64,000 nt of DNA, from assembly GCA_949130485.1 (NCBI GenBank), contig OX422202.1, positions 62,001 to 126,000 on the forward strand, in the 5' to 3' direction. This document shows positions 1 through 11,860 of the stretch, one piece after another. Under the pieces are notes generated by a model that was given only the letters and a program-made list of their open reading frames with translations, had not been told where the DNA came from and searched no databases. Made by a program: the position numbers and the translations under genes. Origin of the DNA: Agelas oroides (lineage: Eukaryota; Porifera; Demospongiae; Agelasida; Agelasidae). The stretch's first letter is position 1, and each line of letters opens with the position of its first letter.

Positions 1-3000
1 CTGATAGCATCTAGCAGTGTACAGATTACGTCTCAGTACCATTCGGTGCAAATAAAACAAGTGGTGATTCTTAGTCATTGAACATAATATGCGCTTATAT
101 CTACCAACCCATGCAAAAGTCTGTTCTCCACTTTGGGTATTGAAGTGGGGATGAGTTTCCTTAAACTGAAGTGGACTAAACTGTTCCCTACAAGTTGCAC
201 TGATGTGGTTTGGAAAATCAAACACATCAATGATTTTCTGTACGTTCATCCACAGTTTGTTGTATGGAGGTGGAAGCGGCAAGGGCTTTCGAGTGATCCT
301 CATCTTCTCTACATTGCAGATGTTGTCATAAGCTACAGTGATTGCAGGGAGATTGGATGGACCACCTAGTGCCTTAACAAGAGAAAGCAACCACTGCAGC
401 AGAATAAGAAACACCTGGGATGGTGACTCTGACCTGTTAGTAAAGGAAATTAAACAAAAATTGGCTTTTTGTTATGCGTATCGGCACAATCAAATTACTA
501 TCTAAGCAGACAAAAGCATTGTGGAAAATGAGGTCTGGACACACCACCATCTAGTATCAGTCCCAGACCCGCAGCAAGACCTCCACATGTACCATACTGA
601 GGGTCCGGGAAAAAAACTAAAAAAAAAACCCACCAAAATAGGATGGCGAAGCCACTAGGTACAGGCTGTGTAAACAGGGTGGTTACATGCTGAATACAGA
701 TTACATCTGCCAGCATGCTCAGAGGAGGTCCGACACTAGTGATGTCATATACATCAACACGTGATCCTGATTGTCAAGTTAATTGCTAACCTCCTGCATT
801 CCATTGCTTCAAGGACGATTTCTTGGCATCAGAAGCTTCTAGCGTGCTGGGTTCACTCGGGTTGGGGGGTATTTTCAACCATACTGAAGCTGTCTATTAG
901 GTCGAGATCGATCACCGCCATTCATCTAGCTCTCAACAGCCACAAGAATGCCGTTTGGAGGTCACACAGGCATGCAATGTTACTTCTGACTGGCGAGACA
1001 CTTTCAGCATCACGAAAACCCCCCTAAACCCATCTTGATCTTTGCCGCACAGCATTTCCAATTGTTGTATCGATGGTTTTTAGTCCTTGGAATGTTCATT
1101 AATGCATAGCGCATGTGATAGTGTCGCACCTCCTCTGAGCATGCTGACCACAAACAGGAAATGGAGTAAATTTTAAAGTTGCAGCTCTCTTTAAATCTTC
1201 ACTAACCTCTTTCCTTGCATCCTTTGAAACACTTAGGATGAGGGTAGAGTGAAACCCGTCTGGCTTCCTCTACTCGCTCGAAACAATTCTCCCTGTCACT
1301 GTTCAACTTGAAACAGTAGTCATCCAATCCAATTCTGTGTAACTCCAGTTCCAGTTCTCCATTATAAAACATTTCGCCAACTAGTTCTGGAGTGATTTCT
1401 GCAAAATAGCATAGGCACATTTATTGATGAGATGTTTTTGATCCTTAAGATTGCTTCTAAGGAACAACTATGGTCTCAGGTACACATACATACATTGGAT
1501 AATCTGCTCATGATATAAGACTCACTGTGCATGACAGGTAGTTACTATACTATCACATAATCACCATAAACACAGCAACTCAGATTTCATACCCATATCC
1601 TTAGGTACATCCAGTGCAACATTGTATGCTTCAGCAAATCCTTGGAACGATACCCATGCATGATTGCTAAACAATAAGGGAAGATGAGCACACATATCTA
1701 TATAATGCATAGAATCGGCTCATGCTTAATCTGGTTCCTTGTAAAATGATTCCCCAGGAACAACTGTACACCCAAAATTTGCTCCCACCATGGGCAAGCT
1801 GGTTCTTGAAGGCAAATCTGTTCATGTCACCACCTTTCCAGCAATGGGAAGCTGGGGGCGGGGCCTGAGAACAAGGCTGGGCATCATTCAGCAAAAGTTT
1901 CTCAAGCACTCTCACGCAGATGCAGTCATGCTGTGCTTCTACTGACATTAATTTGTACTACACATAAAATGCCTGAATTAGTCTCATGTAGCCTGACTCT
2001 CGTCTGAAAGGGTCTGGCTACGAGAGACTAGGTGCCTGACTTTCCCAGCATACATGTACCGATACAGTTCAAAGAATGGTGCCATGTGTATTCGGATGCC
2101 GTAGTTTTCAAACAGTGGACCCAAAAGTAGCTTGGTGTTGTGGCAGTTGTAAATAACAACTCATAAGCATCAGATCACTGTTTTGGGGGGTTTGTATAAG
2201 TTGTGGTAATAGTTTTCAGTTTTCATTGGTGGACAGAATAGCCATGCACAGAGGATAGTTCACAACTCTGTAACCTCTGATTCATGGGGGGACAATTTGT
2301 CCTAAAGGGGACACATGGTCCCAGGACAAGTTGTCCTGGGGGACAGCTGGTCCTAGGATCACGTGTCTGGGGGGACAGTTTAAGGCGGGGGACATCCCAT
2401 CCTATGAGAATGGTATAAATATACTGTCAACATGGAGAATGAAAGAGGTAGGCCTGGGAATGATTCCTAAACTATCAGTAGGAATGAGTACTGAAAGCAA
2501 GTTGATAATAGAATGTAGGAATGAGTACTGAAAGCAAGTTGAAGGTTAAACAGGGTCCAGGAAACCGTCGTAAGTGAGGGGTATGCGGTCATGGGCAGGG
2601 GTATGCTCGCTTTCCATACTAGGGTAGTGGACACAAACGATATATGCGCTGCTAAGAACTACAGCAACTGTAGGTAACACACATGAATTTTGGAGGTTGT
2701 AGGTGCTGGCTACAGCAAATGTGCCACCGAAATATGATCTAACCATTTGATTATGTGGGGGTCTTCACTCCATCATTCATTACTGGAGCCTATCTACTTG
2801 ATATTTCGGGGATATTTTACTTCTATTTGCCCCAGACTACTCAACGAGTACAAGACTTGTGTCCCAGTGTTTCCATACAAAGACAAGAATACAAGTTATA
2901 ACTATTACCAAGAGCACATTAGATTTTGATGCAATCTAGCTATTGCTTAAGAGCATTCAATCACTGTGTAGCATTCCGCATGCTAGGTGTTTCAGGACAC

Positions 3001-4496
3001 TGTGGGGGTTATAAATGCCTTAGTAGCATGCCGAATGTGTGCTGTGCAGGCCATCATTGATTCAGCCATAAATTTGATAATGATAGTTACTTCCTGTTCT
3101 CCAGCAGAGTGTGCCTGAAAGACCAGTTGAGTATATTCACCACACAGGCCTTGTTGGAGTTACCAAAAGTTGCCAGAAATTCCCATGGTATCCCTGGACT
3201 GAGAGCCCTCTAGCTGGAATTCTGCTCAATCATTATTGTCGTCTCACTGCAACCTGTGTTCACCTGTTTACTGTTGATTTGTATCCAATTACATGTAAAG
3301 ATGATATATCAACCGAAATGAGTTGTGTGTGAACTTGACAGATCGAACAATGTATGCACGTACACCATAAAAGCAGTATTTGATACCTATGTTTTTGGAA
3401 CATGCGCTGAACTGTTATACCACAGTGGACACTGATTTTTATGGTCTAGTTTTATGAAATATACCCAGTCAGATTACAGCATGCCTTTGGAATAGTTCCA
3501 GCAGGTGGCTACGGCAAATGTTCCAGCTTTGTTGGCACAGACCCGGAATATCACTCTGCAGCTGCAGTATCTTTGCTCCAAAAGCTGAAATAAGTCCTAA
3601 ACTTGCTACACATGAAGGCCTACTTATGCATTGCATGTCCTTCTATTTTTATGCTATTTCTGTATTGGCTTTCTGAGTTACAGCGGTTAAAATATTCATG
3701 CAGCTTCCGTGCATTTTCGCGCACCTCCGTATATTATTGCGCACGTACGCACGCCGCGCTGTAAATAAATTTGTACGGGCAGGTATTGACGTTACGTACA
3801 CTGGCGATTCGACTGCATGGTAGTATGTACAGTAACTACTTACGCCAATGAACACTGAAATTCTCCAAGGGATCTTGTTGCACAGACTGAGTCAGTTGCT
3901 TCCACAATCCTTCCAACTTCTGGATAGTACCTGAATCCTAGATCTGACTTGTTGCCGTACTGAGTTAGGTTGTAGAACAGCTTACAGTCAACACAGCGCA
4001 GGGTAACTTTGTCAGCATACGACACTCCACCTTCACTATAGTACTTAACTTTGGTGCAACGATTAGACACCAGTCTGCGTCCGCAATTAATGCATGCACC
4101 AACAGGAGGTGCTAACACCACCGGGAGATCATCTGGCCTCAACATCTCCAACAGGGAGGGACAAGACGCTTGTACAAACGACAACAACGCCTTTACTTCT
4201 TTCACTGGGTGGTCACAGTATCTGCTTACATAGTGTAGCATCTGATTCTCGGTCAGTGCTTTTGGCAACGCGTTAAAGCAGGACACGACCATGAACACAA
4301 GTCGAAGGCCATACAGCGACATTAGCCATACCAGTGAATATTCCTCCGATAGGACGTTGGACATGGTACTCATCTGGTCTATTTCTTTCAGCTGTTTAAC
4401 TGCTGCTTCAACTCCTTTCATCGCGCCTTTCGTCTGCTTTCTCTTACACTCCAGTTCATCCAAATCTGGCATGAGCCTGCGCTTCTTTGCTGCCAT
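1..4496 (-). CDS. KDZ-type transposase gene with CxC5-like cysteine cluster (partial, runs off left edge)
   Basis: Four compatible minus-strand exons. Exon 1 (ATG 4496, possible earlier ATG 4517, to donor GTAAGT after 3844) encodes a basic N-terminus (MAAKKRRLMPDLDELECKRK), a helical segment, then a cysteine cluster: CINCGRRL, about 27 residues later CVDCKLFYNL, then FRYYPE. This is the pattern of the CxC5 zinc cluster associated with KDZ transposases. Exon 2 (about 1664-1592) reads NHAWVSFQGFAEAYN, a segment that normally follows CxC5. Exon 3 (1398-1206) reads EITPELVGEM...SLYPHPKCFKGCKER. The last exon seen starts at 433 after a TAACAG acceptor: SESPSQVFLILLQWL, then AYDNICNVEKM, PLPLPPPYNKLW, EQTFAWVGRYKRILC and FLHRM, the C-terminal KDZ block. 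The reading frame is open in all four, so the copy may be fairly young. The central transposase part between 433 and 1206 was not found. Family assignment is from recalled motifs. Confidence 0.72.
711..1146. mobile_element. MITE-like inverted-repeat element inside the KDZ gene intron
   Basis: A 28-bp left end beginning CAGCATGCTCAGAGGAGG (711-738) is matched in reverse complement by 1119-1146 with one mismatch. The 436-bp interior has no convincing ORF. No clear target-site duplication was seen. Sequence outside the left end (GAAGCCACTRGGT...CATGCTGAATACA) recurs diverged near 24066-24150 next to another AGAGGAGG end, so the pieces belong to a dispersed family. Confidence 0.55.
1989..2031. 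mobile_element. short MITE remnant (TAGYCTCGT...ACGAGACTA family)
   Basis: About 43 bp that fold back on themselves, with the CCTGACTCTCG and CTACGAGAGACTA ends typical of the small inverted-repeat family found elsewhere in the window at 15.0, 33.8-34.1, 34.9 and 39.4 kb. It lies in the large intron of the KDZ gene. Confidence 0.4.
2280..2400. repeat. GGGGACA/TGTCC-rich imperfect repeat
   Basis: Repeated GGGGACA.TTGTCC blocks give several short internal palindromes inside the 2.2-kb intron of the KDZ gene. The rest of 1665-3840 (apart from the MITE remnant) shows no exon I can support on either strand. Confidence 0.45.
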
Positions 4497-4789
4497 AGTA
4501 CCTGGTAAAATTTTCAACTGAAATGCCCCCTTGAAAGTAGCACTTGAACTAGTTTGAAAGTGCGTAGGCTACGTCGATCCGCACTAGCTGCACTTCTACC
4601 AAAATTTAGCTGAGAAGGGGTTAATAAAGTTGTGTGCACAAAAAACGTTCACATAAATTTATGTGCTGGATGTCCGTTCGCAAATCCGGGAGCAATTGCT
4701 CGCGGCAGCTGTTATTTTTCTTTATTTCCGGTGCATGTGGGAGGAGCGATAACATTTTTTCTTTCCTCCAAACGGAAATAAAGGCTGGC

Positions 4790-5870
4790 TCGTGAGACTA
4801 TTATAGCCTCGTACCCAGGCTCTTTCTCGCGCGGAAAGAGGAAATGAGCCTGATGACGAGGCTAACTAATACCTAGGTTGGTGGTGAGATGTTCACTGGC
4901 TAAGTACTTATTGCCCAATTATTTTCCGGGTCATGTGACCATGCTCCCAGGATTATGTGACATACTCCCTAGGCCACATGATAATTCTCCCAGATCACAT
5001 GATCGTGCTCCCCAGATCATGCTCCTGGATCATGTGATCGTACATGCACACACTCTCAGGCAGCCACCACCCTCCCACATGCCCACACACTCACAGGCAG
5101 TCACTGAGAGTGTGTGCATGTGGGAGGGTGGTGACTGCCTGAGAGTATGTGGACATGACATGGAAGGGTGGTGACTGCCCACCCTTCCATGTCATATCAC
5201 ACGCACTCTCAGGCAGTCACCTACCTCCAACATGCACATGTGACTGCCTGAGTGTGCACACTCAGGCAGTCACCACCCTCCCACATGCACACACTCTCAG
5301 GCAGTCACCACGGAAATAAGGGCTGGCTTGTGAGACTATTATAGCCTCGTACCCAGGCTCTTTCTCGCGTGGAAAGAGGAAATGAGCCTAATGATGAGGC
5401 TAACTAATACCTAGGTTGGTGGTGAGATGTTCACTGGCTAAGTACTTATTGCCCAATTATTTTCCGGGTCATGTGACCATGCTCCCAGGATTATGTGACA
5501 TACTCCCTAGGCCACATGATAATTCTCCCAGATCACGTGATCGTGCTCCCCAGATCATGCTCCTGGATCATGTGATCGTACATGCACACACTCTCAGGCA
5601 GTCACCACCCTCCCACATGCCCACACACTCACAGGCAGTCACTGAGAGTGTGTGCATGTGGGAGGGTGGTGACTGCCTGAGAGTATGTGGACATGACATG
5701 GAAGGGTGGTGACTGCCTGAGTGTATGCATGTGGGAGGGTGGTGACTGCCTGAGTGTGTGCATGTGGGAGGGTGGTGACTGCCTGAGAGTGTGTGCATGT
5801 GGATGGGTGGTGACTGCCTGAGAGTGTGTGCATGTGGGAGGGTGGTGACTGCCTGAGTGTGCACACTCAG
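4790..5870. repeat. ~540-bp direct segmental duplication
   Basis: The segment starting near 4790 (GGAAATAAGGCTGGCTCGTGAG) is repeated near 5328 with very few differences, offset about 538 bp. Each copy holds a short MITE (GCCTCGTACCCAGGCTC...ATGACGAGGCTA, at about 4805-4864 and 5343-5402), a set of CATGTGAYC palindromes, and the beginning of the CACACTCTCAGGCAGTCACC minisatellite. The 98-codon ORFs in each copy are duplicates of each other and look non-genic. Confidence 0.8.
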
Positions 5871-6500
5871 GCAGTCACATGTGCATGTTGGAGGTAGGTG
5901 ACTGCCTGAGAGTGCGTGTGATATGACATGGAAGGGTGGGCAGTCACCTACCTCCCATGTCATGTCACACACACTCTCAGGCAGTCACCACCCTCCCACA
6001 TGCACACACTCTCAGGCAGTCACCACCCTCCCATGTGCACACACCTCAGGCAGTCACCTACCTATAGGCAGTCACCACCCTCCCATGTCATGCCCACACA
6101 CTCTCAGGCAGTCACCACCATGCACACACTCTCCGGCAGTCACCACCCTCCCACATGCACACACTCTCAGGCAGTCACCACCCTCCCACATGCACACACT
6201 CTCCGGCAGTCACCACCCTCCCACATGCACACACTCTCCGGCTGAGTTACCACCCTCCCACATGCACACACTCTCCGGCAGTCACCACCCTCCCACATGC
6301 ACACACTCTCCGGCAGTCACCACCCTCCCACATGCCCACACACTCAGGCAGTCACACACTCTCAGGCAGTCACCTACCTCCCATGTCACACTCAGGCAGT
6401 CACCACCCGGCTTCCACATGCACACAATCAGGCAATCACCCGTCCCATGTCATGTCAAATCAGGCAGTCACCACCCTCCCATGTCATGTCACACACACAA
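5040..6500. repeat. orientation-switching ~36-bp minisatellite
   Basis: The unit is roughly CACACTCTCAGGCAGTCACC followed by ACCCTCCCACATGCA. About 5580-5650 and 5960-6490 run in the forward sense; about 5640-5850 and 5105-5180 run as the reverse complement. Switch points are perfect or near-perfect palindromes, for example GAGTGTGCACACTC near 5250 and 5860. Many ORFs on both strands are simply this repeat read through. Confidence 0.88.
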
Positions 6501-6554
6501 TCACTGTTATGGACCCTAAGCTAATGCTTATACAGTTTCTACAGTTTGTCTGAT

Positions 6555-7720
6555 CTCCTCTTTGTCTTCTCTTTGTCTTCTTGTCTTGTCATAGGTGGGG
6601 GCTGATCTGGAATGCACCTGAGGAAGAAAAGACTAAGCGATGAACAATTGGCAAACTGACCCGGCATGGCTAATGGAGTACTACTCACCAAGTCACAGAA
6701 GCTTTCAGATCCTCCCCAAGTCTTAGCAGCTCAGATCCTCCTCATCAGCACCTTCTACCCAAGCAACCACACATGTCTGGACATAACTAACAAGATGCTT
6801 AACTAACCACACATGCAGTAACAGTGACAAATCATTACACAGTGAAACATGTCTGGGAGGCCAACCAAATGTAAAGGGTGCATGCATGCAACACATGCAT
6901 ATTTCAAAATGATCACAGACACAGCAGTTCTTTAGTTCACAAATGCAGTAGCTCTTTGATCACAGACGTTCTTCTGATCACAGTGAGACTCAACCAGCAA
7001 GGTAGTGTAGGATGTGGAACTCTTGTAGGACGACCGGTGAGGTAGTGTAGGATGTGGGAACTCTTGTAGGACAACCGGTGAGGTAGTGTAGGATGTGGGA
7101 GCTCTTGTCGGACAACCGGTGAGGTAGTGCAGGATGTGGGAACTCTTGTAGGACGACTGGCGAGGTAGTGTAGGACGTGGGAACTCTTGTAGGATGACTG
7201 GTGAGGTGGTGTAGGATGTGGGAACTCTTGTAGGACGACCGGTGAGGTAGTGCAGGATGTGGGAGCTCTTGTAGGACAACTGGTGAGGTGGTGTAGGATG
7301 TGGTAACTCTTGTAGGACGACCGGTGAGGTAGTGCAGGATGTGGGAGCTCTTGTAGGACGACTGGTGAGGTAGTGTAGGACATAGGAACACTTGTAGGAT
7401 GACTGGGGTGAGGTAGTGTAGGATGTGGGAACTCTTGTAAGACGACCGGTGAGGTAGTGTAGGATGTGGGAACTCTTGTGGGACGACCGGTGAGGTAGTG
7501 TAGGATGTGGGAACTCTTGTAGGATGACTAGTGAGAACTGGGATCTCTTGCGGGACAACTGGTGAGGTAGGGGATGATGTGGTAGCTCTTGCTAACGGAG
7601 CACAGGTGTGGGCTTGATGATCTGGAACACACCTGAGGAAGAGAAAAGACTAGCAGTAAACAATTTGCAAACTGACCCTGCATAGCTAGTAGAGTACTAC
7701 TCACCTAGTCTTAGAAGACA
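6555..7720. repeat. 41-bp minisatellite between a flanking direct duplication
   Basis: From about 7001 to 7570 a 41-bp unit (GATGTGGGAACTCTTGTAGG, then ACGACCGGTGAGGTAGTGTAG) repeats about 13 times with point variation. Because 41 is not a multiple of three, all three minus frames stay open and cycle through the same peptides, which explains the overlapping ORFs. The flanks at 6602-6705 and 7617-7715 (GAGGAAGA.AAAGACTA... GAGTACTACTCACC) are copies of each other, so the array sits in a duplicated host segment. Confidence 0.85.
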
Positions 7721-9235
7721 TCCGCTCCTCCTCAACAGCTCCTCCTCTCTGAGTTTCACAACTCATGCAGAAGTGCGCATGCTTCACGTGAATGGTTCAC
7801 CGATTTTTTTTTTCAAAATGATTAATATTGGGGGCTTCTCTTCTATTCTTTTAGCCAGAGCCTATCGCCAGAGCCTGGTAAACACTCAACCACAATGCAA
7901 ACAATGGTGATTGTGAGGGAATGAATGAGATGGTGAATGAGATAGTGGGAGATGAATGGGGTGATTTTTTTTTCAGTATGAGATAGTGAGATGAGATGAT
8001 TTTTTTTTCCGTATGAAATGCTGTCAGTACGATGTGAAGCTGTCACAGCTGGTGTCAATGGGCGTGAGTTCACTCGAGTCGTTTTGGTTTCGATCACCAT
8101 TAACTTTCAGTTGCTCTGCTGCTGCAAACTAGAAAGCATTTTGGTTCCTTGGTCAGGTGCTCAACAGGTAAGACTAGTGATGAGAAAGAGAGAGATATGG
8201 GATGTCGAGACATCAGCAACTTTGGGAAGTAAGTGAGCACACAACTCAGTTCTTCAGATCACAAAGGCAGCAACAGACTCCAGAACATGTTTGAGCAAGT
8301 GACAACTGGCAAGCGTCTGGAACATTTCGAACATGATCGGCAGTATATGTGACTGCACCCGGTGAGAACTCAGATCGGACGACAATCAGTAGCACAAAGC
8401 GATAAGAGTCTCCATAACATATCGACCAGCAACTGTTTCGTACCTCTGGAACATTGTGGAGCGGATCAGCATCGTACGTGATGAACGACTGCACCCAGTA
8501 AGAATTCGGATCGGAAGAGTCAGTTGCGAGATGTCCGTCCAGAGGTAGACAGCATGACAGCAACATGAGAGGTATGATGGTGATTTTTTTTTCAATATGC
8601 TTACAAAGAGGAGTAAAAAATACAATGGCCTACATTCAAAAGATTGTGTCCTATGAATAGCATTACAGTGAAAATGAAAATGCTAGTAAGTGGTTGGGAC
8701 CAGGAATGGCTCAAGGTTAGCTTCTTCTTTTTTTTTGCCCCATCTTTTCTCTTTTTCACAAAATGCATAATACATAATATATGGTTGGCAGCAAATAATA
8801 GAGATTGAGAGATTATAAGATACAAATAGAGAGAGAGAAAGGGGTTACAAAAGAGACATACAGTGGCTTACAGACATAACAGATAACAGACTGGAGTACA
8901 GTGACTTGAACGAAGAAACTCACAGACACAAAAGTTCCATCCGTAATCGAATCAAGTCTTTCTTCACAACACGTCTTCTTTTGTAAGTTCATCGTATATC
9001 GGAAATCATGTCACAGAAAATCGGGATCGGATCAAGTCACAGCACATCTTTTTTTTTCTTTTTCTTTTTTTCTTTTTTTTCTTTTCTTCTTTTGTAACTC
9101 CATCGCACATTGAAAATCAAATTGGAAATCAAGTCATAGCACTTTTTTTTAATTTTTTTCGTTTTTCTTCTTTTTTCTTTTCCGTCTTTTCGTCAAAATC
9201 AATCAACTCCCAGGAAGTGGGGAGTAGGAGGACGG
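7720..9235. other. no recognisable gene; low-complexity DNA with a diverged ~150-bp tandem duplication
   Basis: A diverged tandem duplication lies around 8310-8530 (CTGGAACATT...GACTGCACCC..GTAAGAA). T-rich stretches occur at 7805, 7965, 8003, 8586, 8728 and 9050-9185. Neither strand has an ORF resembling a known family. Confidence 0.5.
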
Positions 9236-9336
9236 TGGATGGAGCCTCCTCTGTGTGCCAATCCTCAGGAAATGAGGGAGGGCACCAGTGCTGTGGGCCA
9301 GGCTAGCTCTCCGAACTCAGGCTGCCGTCACAAGTC

Positions 9337-9645
9337 CTCACCGCACCTTGGAGCCACAGTACCAGGTTCGAGCTGGCGAGTAGGATCTCTCCTGTTCAGT
9401 GGATCGCTAAAGTCCCAGCGAGCACCCAGTAGGCAGGCACATCTCCAAGGAGGAACCCTGCAAGCTTGCACTATCCACTGCCATTAATTGTCCTCACCGC
9501 ACCTTGGAGCCACAGTACCAGGTTTGAGCTGGCGAGTAGGATCTCTCCTGTTTGGTGGATGGCTAAGGTCCCAGTGAGCACCCAGTAGGCAGGCCCATCT
9601 CCAAGGAGGAACCCTGCAAGCTCACACTATCCACTACCACGTCCT
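9337..9645. repeat. ~153-bp tandem duplication
   Basis: TCCTCACCGCACCTTGGAGC begins at about 9337 and again at about 9491. The two copies match through the phrases CTGGCGAGTAGGATCTCTCC and CACCCAGTAGGCAGGC with scattered substitutions. No gene is supported here. Confidence 0.75.
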
Positions 9646-9924
9646 TGGGCCACCCCTTAAACCCACGGAGAAAAACCCAGGGAGTAAAACCTACACAAAA
9701 AAATCCCCGGGAAAAAATGCATGGGGAAAAACTCATGGACGTACCTCTTACTTACAAGAGAACACACACCCAACCCTCCAAACCAAGCCATGCACTCTCT
9801 CACCCTCACTCACTCCCTTATGCACCCACCCACCCAGGCACCCACCCACCCAGGCACCTACTCACTTGCTTACTCACTCACCGACATGCACACATTCCCA
9901 GAACTACCTGCCTAACAAGAACAT

Positions 9925-10020
9925 GTACTGGACAGACAGGAACTGGACTGACAGGTACTGGACTGACATGTACTGGACTGACATGTACTGACATGTACTG
10001 GACTGACAGGTACTGGACTG
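9925..10020. repeat. 10-17-bp tandem repeat (TGGACTGACATGTACTGG type)
   Basis: Tandem copies of GTACTGGACTGACA/AGG, immediately followed by TG-rich microsatellite that forms the outer part of the left arm of the foldback. Confidence 0.7.
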
Positions 10021-11110
10021 ACATGTGTATGTGTGTGTGTGTGCATGTGTGTGTGTGTATTTGTGTGTGCATGTTAGTGACATTGTGTCAGGTGTACAGC
10101 TTGTGTGTTAGGGTGTACGCTTGTGTATGAGTGCATTGTTTGTGTGTGTGTGTGTGTATGTGTATGTGTGTGTGCATTGTGTGTGTACATTGTGTGTGTA
10201 GATCTGCCTTGACCACTCTTCGTCACATAGTTTCACCTGTCAGGTCATTTCTAAAGCAGCCGCTGAAACACATGCACACTCCAAAGTTACCCATTCCTTG
10301 CTAAGGCTCAAAAAAGGATCACGAAGGTCACAAAAATACTCATAGGAATGCAAGTGGGAGTTTTTAACCAGCCAAACCATGCAGCCACAGTTACTATCTT
10401 AGTTGGTTAGTTAGTTTTAGGTGGTGGTTAGTGTAACTTAATGTACCGGACAAGTGCACATAACATGATTAATACGCGACTCACGCGACATGATGTTTGT
10501 GTACGTGATGCGACTCAAGTGACATGATGTTGGTGTACGTGACTCATGTGACATGACGTTAGTGTACGTGACGTGACTCACGTGACATGACGATAGTGCA
10601 CATTACGCGACTCACATGGATAATATCCATGACTCACATGGATACTATATGTGACACAACCAATATTTTGACACCACCACTTAGTGTACCCGACATTTAT
10701 TTTAGTGTGGCTGGCTGGTATACATGCACATGCAAACACCCACATGCAAACACCCACTTGCATTCATATGAGGAGTAGTCACCTTCAAATGCTCAAAAAA
10801 TGGGAATGGTAACCTTGGAGTACAGATACGTTTCAGTGGCTGCTAGAGAAATGACCCGACAGGCGAAACTATGTGACGAAGAGTAGTCAAAGCAGATCTG
10901 CACACACAATGTACACAAACAATGCACAGTCACACACATACACGCACACACACCCACACAAACAATGCACTCATACACAACCGTACACCCAAACACACAA
11001 ACTGTACACCTGACACAATGTCACACACATGCACACACAAATACACACACACATACACAATGTCACACATACATGTACACACACAACCTGACACAATGTC
11101 ACACACACAC
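10020..11110. mobile_element. foldback-like element: long inverted repeats around a minisatellite loop
   Basis: The left arm (about 10020-10375) and right arm (about 10750-11110) are inverted copies. GATCTGCCTTGACCACTCTT near 10201 pairs with the complement of the segment ending near 10896, and the homology continues through CGTCACATAGTTTC and outward into GACATTGTGTCAGGTGTAC in TG/CA-rich DNA. The loop (about 10376-10750) holds GTGACATGAYG.TAGTGTACGTGAC repeats. Arms are roughly 80-90 percent similar by eye. No transposase is present; whether it is a transposon or a local inverted duplication is not settled. Confidence 0.65.
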
Positions 11111-11249
11111 ACACACACCAACATACATACATAAACATATACATACACACAAGAAGGCTCCCTCCCACCTGCAACATTCCCTGAGGCTCCCACCCTTCCT
11201 TCAGAGACACAAATATGCTCCCAACCCACAACACCCTGGCCCAGTCTAC

Positions 11250-11510
11250 AAAACCCTGGTGACATCACCGTCAACCACCTATAAGACCCTGATTGACATC
11301 ACCGTCAACCACCTAAGACCCCAGTTGACATCACCGTCAACCACCTAAGACCCCTAAGACCCCAGTTGACATCACCGTCAACCACCTAAGGCCCTGGTTG
11401 ACATCACCGTCAACCACCTGTGGTTGACATCACCGTCAACCAACCTGGTTGACATCACCGTCAACCAGGTGCCCAGAGCAATCGACATCACCGTCAATCA
11501 CCCTGGGCCA
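11250..11510. repeat. ~30-bp minisatellite (TTGACATCACCGTCAACCAC)
   Basis: About eight tandem copies of TTGACATCACCGTCAACCAC with a variable CTAAGRCCCC spacer. TTGAC and GTCAA inside each unit make every copy a small palindrome. Confidence 0.8.
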
Positions 11511-11514
11511 GGAA

Positions 11515-11860
11515 GGACATGGCAGCTTCAAGTGCTCGCTTACAATCCCCTCCCCTTCAATGGACCCACCCACCAGGTAACTCACCAGAGACCAAAGCCC
11601 CCACCTCCCAGGAGGTCACCTACGGTTGTTACTGTGGCTCTCCAGCTTGGCTCGGACAACATGACAGCTTCAAGTGTTCGCTCACAGAGTCCTTCCCCTT
11701 CGATGATTCCACCCACCAGGCAGCTCACTGGAGACCAAAGCTACCACCTCCCAGAAGATCACCTACTGTTGTAACTGTGGCCCTGCAGTGTGGGTTGGAC
11801 GAGTTAAGGCAGCCCTGCTATCTCCCCTAGCCTGGCCCGGCCTGCACCTGGAATAAAAAG
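11515..11860 (+). other. ~142-bp tandem duplication followed by an AATAAA; possible 3' end of an unidentified transcript
   Basis: ATGRCAGCTTCAAGTGYTCG begins at about 11519 and again at about 11660; the copies match over CCCACCTCCCAG.AG.TCACCTAC. An open plus frame (11519-11830) crosses both copies and is followed by AATAAA at about 11854. No splice-linked upstream exon or homology was recognised, so a coding role is unproven. Confidence 0.3.

Noticed and set aside
4051-4521. Plus-strand ORFs opposite the CxC5 exon
   Set aside because: Shadows of the minus-strand KDZ exon, which has the cysteine cluster and good splice donor.
5416-6553. Long ORFs on both strands (134-198 codons, PPTCTHSQAVTT-like)
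   Set aside because: They are the orientation-switching minisatellite read through; no splice context, start context or homology.
6932-7558. 208-codon minus ORF (HILHYLTGRPTRV repeats)
   Set aside because: Direct translation of the 41-bp array; all three frames give equivalent peptides.
10020-11348. Possible CRISPR-like or regulatory direct repeats in the TG/CA-rich segments
   Set aside because: Repeats are microsatellites and minisatellites without spacer regularity; the genome is eukaryotic.
11519-11830. 103-codon plus ORF with GCYCGSPAW and an AATAAA after it
   Set aside because: It spans a tandem duplication, has no recognised domain and no linked exons; listed only as a possible transcript end.
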